Assembly (NCBI GenBank): GCA_021773365.1
Contig: JAJFKF010000046.1
Coordinates: 1-35,262 of the forward strand
Direction: 5' to 3'
Source of the DNA: Gammaproteobacteria bacterium
GTDB taxonomy: Bacteria; Pseudomonadota; Gammaproteobacteria; Steroidobacterales; Steroidobacteraceae
Length of the DNA stretch: 35,262 nucleotides
In this document: one piece after another, positions 1 to 9,622 of the stretch
Layout of the letters: every line of letters starts with the position of its first letter
Numbering within the stretch: position 1 is the stretch's first letter
Made by a program: the position numbers and the translations under genes
The notes under the pieces: model-generated
The model's database searches: none
Seen by the model: the letters and a program-made list of their open reading frames with translations, nothing else
What the model was told of the DNA's origin: nothing

Positions 1-13
1 TGGAGGGGGGAAG

Positions 14-58
14 TTATCCACAGTTTATGGGGAATCTCCGCCCTTAAACTGTGGGTAA
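14..58. promoter_or_regulatory. Inverted pair of DnaA-box-like sites
   Basis: Positions 14-22 read TTATCCACA, a perfect match to the DnaA-box consensus TTATNCACA. Positions 50-58 read TGTGGGTAA, whose complement TTACCCACA has one mismatch to it. The two lie in a longer inverted repeat, 14-27 against 45-58, with 13 of 14 bases paired and a 17-base spacer. The pair sits just downstream of holA, which runs leftwards. Known: DnaA binds such 9-mers at origins, at promoters and at titration sites. Inferred: a DnaA-binding or titration site. A stem-loop acting at the RNA level after holA is an alternative. Two boxes alone do not make an origin. Confidence 0.45.
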
Positions 59-121
59 CCCTGCTGCTCCGCACCTCCGATCTCACCACTGTTCCCAGCT
101 CTGCTCTAACCACTGTGCTTG

Positions 122-1114
122 TCAAATCCTCACTCCCGCAAACCGCGCCACCAGCGCCGTCATCGCATCCCACGGATCCCCCCGAAGCCGACCTTTGATG
201 GTGCGGTCCACGCGCGCCGCTGCCTTGACCAGCGGGGGGATGGATCGCTTGCCGAGACGGCGGGCAGCCTGGGTGACCTGGGCCTGCTGTTTCTGCAGCC
301 AGTAAGGCATCGCGGCGGCGGGTTTGCCGGTGCCTTGCAGTTCGCGCCAGACGCTGCGCAGGGCGCGGCAGATGGACCACAGCACCAGCGGAGGCTCGGC
401 GCCCTCGCCGCGCAGGCCCTGCAGGATCTTCAGAGCACGGCGGCCATCGCCGGCCAGCGTGGCATCGGCCAGTTGAAACACATCGTAGCGGGCGCTGTCG
501 GCCACCACTTCGGTCAGGGCTGCCGCATCCACGCGGCCCTGCGGCAGCAGCAATGCGAGTTTGTCCACTTCCTGCTGCGCGGCAAGGAGATTGCCCTCGA
601 CGCGCTCGGCAAGCAGGGCGGCAGCTTCGGCGTCCGGTTCCAGACCCTGCCGTTTCATCCGCGCGGCGATCCAGGCCGGCAGGCGCGCGGCATCCACGGG
701 CCACACCTGGACCCAGCCGCCGTGACGCTCGAAGGCCTGCACCCAGGCGCTTTTCTGGGTGGTGCGGTCGATCTTTCCGGACAGCACCAGCAGCAGCTGG
801 TCGGGCGCGCTGCGCTTCACGAACTCCTGCAGCACCTCGGCGCCCTCGCCGGGTTTTCCCGTGGGGAGCTTCAGCTCGATGATGCGCTGCTCGGCGAACA
901 GCGACATGGACTGGCCCTCGCTGCGCAGCGTGTTCCAGTCAAAACCGCGCTCGGCGAAGTACACCTGTCGCTCGCTGAAGCCCCGCGCGCGTGCACGCGC
1001 GCGAATGGCATCGGCGGCTTCCGCAACCAGCAGGGGCTCATCGCCCGAGACCAGATAGGCCGGGGCGAGCTGGCGCTCCAGATGGGCGGAAAGATTGTCG
1101 GTAGTCAGCTTCAT
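122..1114 (-). CDS. holA: DNA polymerase III delta subunit
   Basis: This is the clamp-loader subunit that opens the beta sliding clamp during replication. The 330-residue length fits the family (E. coli delta is about 343). The N-terminal part (PAYLVSGDEPLLVAEAADAI, ERGFDW) and the later LQGLRGEGAEPPLVLWSICR region are typical of HolA. The start is the ATG at 1112-1114, with GGAAA about 8 bases upstream. The open frame runs on to 1387, but that extension overlaps the divergent FKBP gene and lacks family character. In many gammaproteobacteria holA directly follows leuS-lptE. Here it is on the same strand but about 3.5 kb from lptE. An arginine-rich stretch (RARARAR) is encoded by a perfect 20-base alternating purine-pyrimidine palindrome at 984-1003. 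Confidence 0.93.
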   Translation of the reverse strand: MKLTTDNLSAHLERQLAPAYLVSGDEPLLVAEAADAIRARARARGFSERQVYFAERGFDWNTLRSEGQSMSLFAEQRIIELKLPTGKPGEGAEVLQEFVKRSAPDQLLLVLSGKIDRTTQKSAWVQAFERHGGWVQVWPVDAARLPAWIAARMKRQGLEPDAEAAALLAERVEGNLLAAQQEVDKLALLLPQGRVDAAALTEVVADSARYDVFQLADATLAGDGRRALKILQGLRGEGAEPPLVLWSICRALRSVWRELQGTGKPAAAMPYWLQKQQAQVTQAARRLGKRSIPPLVKAAARVDRTIKGRLRGDPWDAMTALVARFAGVRI

Positions 1115-1193
1115 GGGGCGTTTCCGGGCGGCATTATTACATGCAGGCAGTTTCGTGTAGGCTCGCCGCTCCCATTCATTTCGAGGAGTTTCC

Positions 1194-1670
1194 ATGCGAA
1201 TCCAGACTGCGGCACTACTGGCGCCGCTGGCCCTGTTGCCCCTGCTGGGCGGCTGCGGTTCCAAGCAAGACGCCACCGATGAGAACGCCATGACCGAACC
1301 GGCACCGGCCGCCGAGGCTCCGCCCGCGGAACTGGTGGTGACGGAACTGGCTGCCGGCGAAGGCCCGGCCATCGAGACCGGCGCCACCGCCGTGGTGCAC
1401 TACACCGGCTGGCTGTGGGATGCGAACGCCCCCGAGCACAAGGGCGAGAAATTCGACAGCTCGCGTGATCGCAACGAGCCCTTCCGCTTTGCCCTCGGGC
1501 AGGGTCAGGTCATCACCGGCTGGGACGAGGGCGTGGCTGGCATGCAGGTAGGCGACCGCAACCTGCTGACCATTCCTCCGGCCATGGCCTACGGCGAAGC
1601 CGGACGACCGCCCATCATCCCGCCCAGCTCCACGCTGATCTTCGACGTGGAACTGCTGGGAATCGAATAA
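1194..1670 (+). CDS. FKBP-type peptidyl-prolyl isomerase lipoprotein
   Basis: This 158-residue protein is a prolyl cis-trans isomerase predicted to be anchored in the cell envelope. Residues 1-21 form a lipoprotein signal with a lipobox ending in LLGGC (Cys21). An acidic and alanine-rich linker follows to about residue 45. The C-terminal FKBP domain shows [53 protein letters not shown] and [12 protein letters not shown], the usual core and active-site blocks. AGGAG at 1184-1188 precedes the ATG with good spacing. The gene runs divergently from holA and convergently with the DUF5916 gene. Its transcript would enter the GC-rich hairpin and large inverted repeat at 1679-1924. The client proteins are unknown. 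Confidence 0.9.
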   Translation: MRIQTAALLAPLALLPLLGGCGSKQDATDENAMTEPAPAAEAPPAELVVTELAAGEGPAIETGATAVVHYTGWLWDANAPEHKGEKFDSSRDRNEPFRFALGQGQVITGWDEGVAGMQVGDRNLLTIPPAMAYGEAGRPPIIPPSSTLIFDVELLGIE

Positions 1671-1678
1671 CGCCCATT

Positions 1679-1718
1679 CCGGCGGCGGCGCGTGATCCCT
1701 CGGGCCCGCCGCCGCCGG
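1679..1718 (+). terminator. GC-rich stem-loop after the FKBP gene
   Basis: Twelve bases at 1679-1690 (CCGGCGGCGGCG) are the exact reverse complement of 1707-1718, with a 16-base loop. It begins 9 bases after the FKBP stop codon. There is no T-tract, so it is only a possible terminator. The right arm runs into the outer arm of the larger inverted repeat at 1715. Confidence 0.4.
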
Positions 1719-1924
1719 TTCTGAGCGGCGTTATTCATGAACGTTACAGGCAGTGCCGGGCACGGAACGGTCGGGGGGAGGGCTTCCGGGGACCGGCAGT
1801 AAGACCCCATCCTGGGGGCCTTGGGAAAAACCATCCATGGTTTTTCACATCCCCGGAAGCCCTCCCCCCGACCGTTCCGCGCTGACAGGTTGTGGCGTTC
1901 ATGAACAACGCCGCTCAGAACCGG
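1715..1924. repeat. 210-base nested inverted repeat
   Basis: This is a multi-layer palindrome between the convergent FKBP and DUF5916 genes. Outer arms 1715-1732 and 1907-1924 match perfectly over 18 bases, and after one mismatch a further 10-base match (TTCATGAACG on the left) continues inward. A divergent stretch of 16-19 bases follows. Inner arms 1763-1792 and 1850-1879 then match perfectly over 30 bases. The 57-base loop holds another hairpin, 1825-1834 (GAAAAACCAT) against 1837-1846. No target-site duplication is visible. The right outer arm contains the last codons and stop of the DUF5916 gene. It may be a miniature mobile element, a REP/BIME-like repeat, or a strong bidirectional terminator or RNA structure. 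Confidence 0.75.
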
Positions 1925-4164
1925 TAGCGTAGCTTTACCAGTACCTGACTCGCTGTTTCCTGATCGAAGGCAGCGCTGAACAAACCGCCGAGCGCACCGG
2001 CGTAGGTGTCGCGGCTGTCCAGTCCACCGCGGCTGTAGACCACGTACAGATCCGACAGGGGTTGCAGCTCGTAGCGGTAGCGCAGCTGCAGGCCGATCTG
2101 GCCAAGACTCAGATCATCAATGGGCGCGGCATCCTCCGCCAGGTTGCCAGCGGTATCGACCGTATAGCCCTGCAGCACCCGCGCACGCAGCGCCACCCAC
2201 TGCGCCTTGACTCTCAGCTCGTGCCGCGGGGCCGGATACCAGCTCAGCTTGAACAGCGCGTAGAGCTGCTGGCGCTCGTGCGTGGCCAGACGCTGGGCGG
2301 CAGAGCGCCAGATCAGCCAGTCGGGACTGTCGATGTAGTCCAGTTCCAGCCCGAGGTTGAGGTTCTCCGCGGCAATAAATGTGGGACGCAGTGTCACCCG
2401 CCAGGCGGTACCGTTCAGCCCTTCCTGCAGGGCAAAGCCTTCGGCGGTGAAATTGAAGCGCCGGTTCAGGTCGAGCTGGTACTGCAGGCCCAGCTCGTGA
2501 CGCGGCGGCAGGCGAGGATTGCCGTTGCCACGGGTGATGAGATCATCGATGCCGCTTGACTGACCGTAGTAGTAGACATAAATGCCCGAGGGTTTGCGGA
2601 AACGCCAGTAATGACCCAGCTCCAGCGTCGCGGGCAGACGATCGCCGTAGTCATTGGCGCGCAACCGGGTATTGATGCGCCAGTACGCTGCGCTGAAGGG
2701 GCTGTCATCGGCGAACTGCCGGGTATGCAGGTGGGTGATGCTCTGCAGCTCGCGGAAATCGCCGCGTTGTACGTAGCCGAGGTCGTTGATGTCGAAATTA
2801 CGGTCAAACCAGGTCACATTCAGATCCTGCTGCAACCGCCCCCCAGGGGAGTAACTCGCGCTCACCACGGCTCCGGCGCCATTGTTTTCGGGAGTGAGCC
2901 CTCCCTGATCGACAAACGTTCCTGCCAGCTGTCCTGACACCGATAACCCGGCATGGCCCGTCCAGTTCGCATCCACCACATGCACCTGCGCCTGACGCTG
3001 CAGCGTCGGGCGATCCACAAAGGTGCCGAGATATCCAAATCCGGCCGTTTCAAACTTGTAGCGCATGCGCGCCGCCGCGTAACTGCGTCCCTCGGCCTGA
3101 CTGGAATCATCCTCGACCGCAGCAAAGGCGCCGTATTCCAGCCGCCGACTGAGCCCGGTGAATTTCACCGCACCGAGAATGTCCGTGACGCCCTCCGCGC
3201 CTGCGTCCGGGGCGCCGCCGATACGGCGGGTGTTGATGAAGCGGCCTTCGTTCGTCGTGCGCAGATCGAACAGCGACTGCCCTTCTGTAAAAAACGACCG
3301 CTTCTCTGAAAAGAAGGTCTCGATGGCAGTGAAGTTGACCACCAGGTTGTCGCTCTCCACCTGACCGAAATCCGGATTGAGCGTCAGCGACAACTGCTTC
3401 TGCGCATCCGGTTTCCAGAACAGGTCCAGGCCCGCCCTGCCCTCGCTGTGGCTGGACAATTCATCGTGAATGGCGGCGGCGTAGGGAAACCAGTCCAGCA
3501 CACTGACCGCATAGCTCGGTACCTGCATACGATGCAGTTCGGCGACAAAGGTGGGCCGCGTGGCCTCGATCGCCGGGTAGGCGAAACCGCGATTGAGCAC
3601 CTTGATGTTGCGTGATATCCAGATACCGATGGGCCGCAGGCCGTCAGGGCCCGACGCGGCGCCACCGTCAGCCGCGGACATGGTGGCCAGGGACCATGGC
3701 AGGAACATCTCCAGATACCAGTTTTCATCGTCCTCGCTGACGGCGTACTGCCAGGCGCCATCCCAGTCGTAGCTCACCCGGGTCTGATCAAGGAAGATGC
3801 CATCGCGACGTGAGCCGCTCAGCGAGACGGTGAACTCATAGGCGGACTTGCCACGCCCCTCGAAATCGACAACGACCCGGACCGCATCGGCATCCAGCGT
3901 GGCGGCATCGCGCGGCGACTGCCCATACGTGCGCAGCTGCCGCGGAACCTGCGAGACCACACCAATATAGAGCCCGTCAGGCCGGGCCAGCATGCGCGCC
4001 TCGGTGCGATAGGCCGGTTGTTCCAGGTTCAGGGGCTCGACGGTGAGGAACTGCGAGAACCGCTCCGCGTCCTGCCATGCGGCCTCGGTGAGCTGGCCAT
4101 CAACCTCGATGGCAGCCTGGGCGGTGAAAGGGAGAAGAAGAACGAGGAGGCTTCCGATGCGCAT
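1915..4164 (-). CDS. DUF5916 protein with N-terminal CBM9-like domain, outer-membrane barrel
   Basis: This 749-residue exported protein starts at ATG 4162-4164, giving a clean signal peptide (MRIGSLLVLLLPFTAQA) followed by AIEVDGQLTEAAW, the usual opening of a CBM9/DOMON-like domain to about residue 230. The DUF5916 signature follows: LTLNPDFGQVESDN, then FFSEKRSFFTEGQSLF. The rest has alternating aromatic and polar strands and ends in KLRYRF with a terminal Phe, as outer-membrane beta-barrels do. The family is often called a carbohydrate-binding outer-membrane protein, but I know of no established substrate. The open frame continues upstream to 4281, but that part overlaps hinT and has no signal peptide. 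The gene ends inside the arm of the 1715-1924 inverted repeat. Confidence 0.88.
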   Translation of the reverse strand: MRIGSLLVLLLPFTAQAAIEVDGQLTEAAWQDAERFSQFLTVEPLNLEQPAYRTEARMLARPDGLYIGVVSQVPRQLRTYGQSPRDAATLDADAVRVVVDFEGRGKSAYEFTVSLSGSRRDGIFLDQTRVSYDWDGAWQYAVSEDDENWYLEMFLPWSLATMSAADGGAASGPDGLRPIGIWISRNIKVLNRGFAYPAIEATRPTFVAELHRMQVPSYAVSVLDWFPYAAAIHDELSSHSEGRAGLDLFWKPDAQKQLSLTLNPDFGQVESDNLVVNFTAIETFFSEKRSFFTEGQSLFDLRTTNEGRFINTRRIGGAPDAGAEGVTDILGAVKFTGLSRRLEYGAFAAVEDDSSQAEGRSYAAARMRYKFETAGFGYLGTFVDRPTLQRQAQVHVVDANWTGHAGLSVSGQLAGTFVDQGGLTPENNGAGAVVSASYSPGGRLQQDLNVTWFDRNFDINDLGYVQRGDFRELQSITHLHTRQFADDSPFSAAYWRINTRLRANDYGDRLPATLELGHYWRFRKPSGIYVYYYGQSSGIDDLITRGNGNPRLPPRHELGLQYQLDLNRRFNFTAEGFALQEGLNGTAWRVTLRPTFIAAENLNLGLELDYIDSPDWLIWRSAAQRLATHERQQLYALFKLSWYPAPRHELRVKAQWVALRARVLQGYTVDTAGNLAEDAAPIDDLSLGQIGLQLRYRYELQPLSDLYVVYSRGGLDSRDTYAGALGGLFSAAFDQETASQVLVKLRYRF

Positions 4165-4233
4165 AGATTCGCCGCGATTCAATGAGTTACAGTACCGGTC
4201 CCTTGTAGGGTCCTTCCCGACGGTGCCGCTGCC

Positions 4234-4605
4234 ATGACCACGCTGCCTGCTACAGTTTTCGAAAAGATCATCGCCGGCCAACTACCGGCCGACATTGTAT
4301 ACAAAGACGACCGCGTGACGGCATTCCGCGATATCCACCCGCGCGCGCCCACGCACATCCTCATCGTGCCGAACAAGGTCATCGCCACTACGGATGACAT
4401 TGCGGATGGAGACGAGGCGCTGATCGGGCACCTGGTGACGGTGGCGCGTGATCTGGCGCGGCAGGAAGGGATTGCGAAGAACGGTTACCGGTTGATCATC
4501 AACTGCAGGGAGCACGGCGGGCAGGAAGTCTATCACCTGCACATACATCTGCTCGGCGGCAGGCCGCTTGGACCGATGGTTACAGACTCGCCAGCCGGCG
4601 CATGA
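4234..4605 (+). CDS. hinT: HIT-family purine nucleoside phosphoramidase
   Basis: The 123-residue protein is close to E. coli HinT along its length: [71 protein letters not shown]. The histidine triad is His101, His103 and His105. HinT hydrolyses adenosine phosphoramidates and aminoacyl-adenylates in the cytoplasm. The gene is divergent from the DUF5916 gene, with a 69-base gap. Its last 26 bases overlap the end of lptE on the other strand (4580-4605). No strong ribosome-binding site precedes the ATG, so the start rests on homology. Its position next to leuS, an adenylate-forming enzyme, is suggestive but may be chance. Confidence 0.95.
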   Translation: MTTLPATVFEKIIAGQLPADIVYKDDRVTAFRDIHPRAPTHILIVPNKVIATTDDIADGDEALIGHLVTVARDLARQEGIAKNGYRLIINCREHGGQEVYHLHIHLLGGRPLGPMVTDSPAGA

Positions 4606-5082
4606 CGATACCGACCAGATCGCGCGCCATGGCCTGGCGCAGCACATCTTCTTCCTCTTCCTTCGCCAGCAGCGCCTGCTCGTCAAAGCTGTAGTCGCGC
4701 GTCAGCAGGAGAGTCTGCGGCTCCAGCACTTCCTTGCCATCCACGGTGACCGAATAGGTGACCGTGTAGAAAATCTCGTACTCGCGCGGCGTATTGCGCG
4801 CCGAAACGGAGAGCACGCGGCGGCCGGTCTCGTCTTTGGAGATTCGCAGGGTGGCGCTGGCCCGGTCGCGCGCCGGCGCCAGCGTCGCGCCGGCATTGCC
4901 CAGGGCGGTGCGCAAATCACTCTGAAAGTCGGTGAAGGCGTCTTCCGAGTCGATGTACACCTGCTTGATGGTCTGCGGCAGCGGCGCCACGCCCTGACGG
5001 TGAAAGCCGCAGGCGGAAAGGACCAGCGTTGCGGCTGCAAGCGCCAGCATGCCCGGAATCAGTTTTGGCATGAGCTTCATCA

Positions 5083-5083
<1 letters not shown>
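4580..5083 (-). CDS. lptE: LPS-assembly lipoprotein LptE
   Basis: LptE plugs the LptD barrel that inserts lipopolysaccharide into the outer membrane. The protein has a lipoprotein signal with lipobox LVLSAC, followed by [20 protein letters not shown], a typical start of mature LptE. A Glu-rich stretch ([19 protein letters not shown]) and MRRLASL lie at the C-terminus. The start is ambiguous: GTG at 5084-5086, ATG at 5081-5083 or ATG at 5078-5080. I chose 5083 because it forms a TGATG stop-start overlap with leuS, implying translational coupling. The leuS-lptE pairing is the standard gammaproteobacterial arrangement. The normal next gene, holA, is displaced to 1114. Confidence 0.93.
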
Positions 5084-7769
<2,686 letters not shown>

Positions 7770-7803
7770 CTTCCGCGGCATTCTACATAAGGGACAGCCG
7801 CCC

Positions 7804-8220
7804 GTGCTGTGGCTAAAGGCCTTTCACATCATATTCGTGGTGACCTGGTTCGCCGGGCTGTTCTACCTGCCCCGACTCTATGTCTATCACGCCATAACCA
7901 CTGACGCCCCGGGCCTGGAGCGCCTGCAGGTCATGGAGCGGCGGCTGTTCGGCATCATGACCCTGGGAGCAGCGCTGGCGACGCTGTTCGGCGCCATGAT
8001 GATAGTCGCTGTGCCAACGTACCTGGATTCCGCCTGGCTGCAAGCCAAGCTCGGCCTCGTGGCGGCACTGATCGGTTACCATGTCTGGTGCTACAAGCTG
8101 ATGCTCAATCTGCGCGCCGGCCATAATTGCCGCTCACAGCGCTGGTATCGCTGGTTCAACGAAATTCCCGGCCTGCTGCTGATCGCCATCGTGCTGCTGG
8201 CCGTCCTTAAACCTTTCTGA
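7804..8220 (+). CDS. hemJ: Protoporphyrinogen IX oxidase HemJ
   Basis: HemJ is an inner-membrane haem-biosynthesis enzyme that oxidises protoporphyrinogen IX to protoporphyrin IX. The 138-residue protein begins LWLKAFHIIFVVTWFAGLFY after the initiator, as HemJ proteins do, with the conserved early His8 and PRLYVYHA. Four hydrophobic segments follow, with a conserved Lys in LQAKLGL, and the protein ends in a membrane helix. I chose GTG 7804-7806, which gives the standard MLW-KAFH start and has AAGGGA about 10 bases upstream. The frame is open further upstream to 7651, but that part overlaps leuS and is not HemJ-like. It is divergent from leuS, and ppiB starts 13 bases after its stop, so the two are probably co-transcribed. 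Confidence 0.93.
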   Translation: MLWLKAFHIIFVVTWFAGLFYLPRLYVYHAITTDAPGLERLQVMERRLFGIMTLGAALATLFGAMMIVAVPTYLDSAWLQAKLGLVAALIGYHVWCYKLMLNLRAGHNCRSQRWYRWFNEIPGLLLIAIVLLAVLKPF

Positions 8221-8233
8221 CCGGAGGATATCC

Positions 8234-8722
8234 ATGGTCCGTTTTCAGACCTCGCACGGCGATTTTACAATCGAATTATTTCCCAAGGAGGCGCCGCTGA
8301 CGGTGGAGAATTTCCTGCGCTATGTCGATGAGGAATTCTTCGACGGCACGGTGTTTCACCGCGTGGTGCCGGGCTTCGTCATTCAGGGCGGAGGACTGAC
8401 GCCGGACTTCGAGTACAAGGACAACCATGCACCGGTCAAGAATGAATCGGACAACGGACTGAAGAACGGACGTGGCGCACTGTCCATGGCGCGCACCAAT
8501 GACATCAACAGCGCGACTTCGCAGTTCTTCGTCAATCTCAAGGACAACGATTTTCTGGACTATTCCAGCGGCCGCCACGGCTACGCGGTATTCGCCCGCG
8601 TCACCGAGGGCATGGACACCATCGACAGCATCGCGGCCGTGAAGACCGGCCGCCGCAAGGGCTACGATGATGCGCCACTGGAGGATGCGGTCATCGTTTC
8701 CGCCCGCCGCGTAACCGCCTGA
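8234..8722 (+). CDS. ppiB: Cyclophilin-type peptidyl-prolyl isomerase PpiB
   Basis: The 162-residue cytoplasmic cyclophilin has no signal peptide and follows E. coli PpiB closely: THGDFTIELF-like opening (SHGDFTIELFPKEAP), TVENFLRYV, VFHRVVPGFVIQGGG with the catalytic Arg of the FHR motif, NGLKNGRGALSMART, SATSQFFVNLKDNDFLD and GYAVFARVTEGMD. A strong GGAGG at 8223-8227 precedes the ATG. It is 13 bases downstream of hemJ and likely in the same transcript. A perfect 11-base-pair stem-loop follows the stop codon. It converges on the exported methyltransferase gene. Confidence 0.95.
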   Translation: MVRFQTSHGDFTIELFPKEAPLTVENFLRYVDEEFFDGTVFHRVVPGFVIQGGGLTPDFEYKDNHAPVKNESDNGLKNGRGALSMARTNDINSATSQFFVNLKDNDFLDYSSGRHGYAVFARVTEGMDTIDSIAAVKTGRRKGYDDAPLEDAVIVSARRVTA

Positions 8723-8730
8723 CTGCCAAT

Positions 8731-8758
8731 GCCCCTGCCCCCCGCGAGGGGCAGGGGC
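8731..8758. terminator. 11-bp stem-loop between convergent genes
   Basis: GCCCCTGCCCC at 8731-8741 is the exact reverse complement of 8748-8758, with a 6-base loop (CCGCGA). It lies 8 bases after the ppiB stop and 18 bases after the methyltransferase stop on the other strand. It probably serves both genes. There is no clear T-tract. Confidence 0.6.
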
Positions 8759-8776
8759 CAGTCCAGGGCAGCGCCG

Positions 8777-9532
8777 CTACTGCGGCTTGCTGAATTTGTA
8801 GACGAACCGGTCGGTCTTGCCGCGCAATGCCGGATTAAAGACGTTGACCTTGCGGTCATCCTCCGAATGACGCAGTACCTGCGACTCGCTCACCAGCTCG
8901 AAACCGGCATCGAGCACTTCCTGCTTCACCAGCGCCTCATCCACCCGGTGCAGGGTCTTCACGTCACGGTCCTTCGAGCCCGGCTCGGCACTGTGATCGA
9001 CCAGCGCAAAGATGCCGCCGGGCTTCAACGCCCGCTTGATTTCCTGCAGCATGGCGGCACGATCGATGCCCTGCCAATAGGTGTCGTGATAGAACAGCAC
9101 CATGAAGGCCGCATCCAGCGAGCCGGGCTCGAGTTGCAACTCGGCCAGCTCGGCGTCGTGGCGCTCCACGTTGGGCAGCCGCCCGTCCTTCAGCCGCTCC
9201 TGTACCTGCTTTTCTGCAAAGCGCTGCAGGACAAAGGGCGTGTTGTGCAGATACAGCTTGCCCTGCGGACCCACGGCGCGCGCCAGCAGCTCGGTGTAGT
9301 ACCCGCCGCCAGCCATCAGGTCCACGATGGTCATGCCGGATTTCACGCCCATGAACTCCATCACCTGCCCCGGCTTGCGGTTCTCATCGCGATCACGGTC
9401 GGCCTGTGGCCGGTCGGTGCTGGCAACGGCGGCGGCAATGGCCTTGTCAGCGGACTGGGCCGGCGCGGCGGTGGCAATAGACAACACGAGCATAGCCAGC
9501 GCGGCGGCAAGGCTTCGGGGGACACTAGTCAT
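8777..9532 (-). CDS. Exported class I SAM-dependent methyltransferase-like protein
   Basis: The 251-residue protein opens with a Sec-type signal peptide (RSLAAALAMLVLSIATAAPA, likely cleavage near residue 28). It continues into a Rossmann methyltransferase fold: motif I VDLMAGGGYYTELLA (about 70-84), then an acidic stretch RHDAELAEL, LDAAFMVLFYHDTYW, and LKPGGIFALVDHSAEPGS. This matches a group annotated as predicted methyltransferases (COG4798, from memory) that often carry signal peptides. The substrate is unknown. Finding a SAM-binding fold outside the cytoplasm is odd, since the periplasm has no known SAM supply. CTGGAGA about 8 bases before the ATG supports the start. The CpcT-like lipoprotein gene lies 90 bases upstream on the same strand. 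Confidence 0.85.
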   Translation of the reverse strand: MTSVPRSLAAALAMLVLSIATAAPAQSADKAIAAAVASTDRPQADRDRDENRKPGQVMEFMGVKSGMTIVDLMAGGGYYTELLARAVGPQGKLYLHNTPFVLQRFAEKQVQERLKDGRLPNVERHDAELAELQLEPGSLDAAFMVLFYHDTYWQGIDRAAMLQEIKRALKPGGIFALVDHSAEPGSKDRDVKTLHRVDEALVKQEVLDAGFELVSESQVLRHSEDDRKVNVFNPALRGKTDRFVYKFSKPQ

Positions 9533-9622
9533 ACGGAATCTCCAGAGCGGTCAGGTGACACTGGTAGACCCGCAGCAGGCCCATCAGTTCTTCGGCTGCA
9601 TGCTTTAAACCAGGCTCCTGGA

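Noticed and set aside
14-58. Chromosome origin
   Set aside because: Only two box-like sites are seen, with no AT-rich unwinding region and no dnaA, gidA or parAB genes nearby. A DnaA site is plausible; an origin is not supported.
119-1282. A 387-codon open frame on the plus strand
   Set aside because: It is opposite holA and runs into the FKBP gene. The holA reading has clear family similarity and a ribosome-binding site.
1715-1924. Insertion sequence or complete transposon
   Set aside because: There is no transposase frame and no target-site duplication. Only the inverted-repeat structure is supported.
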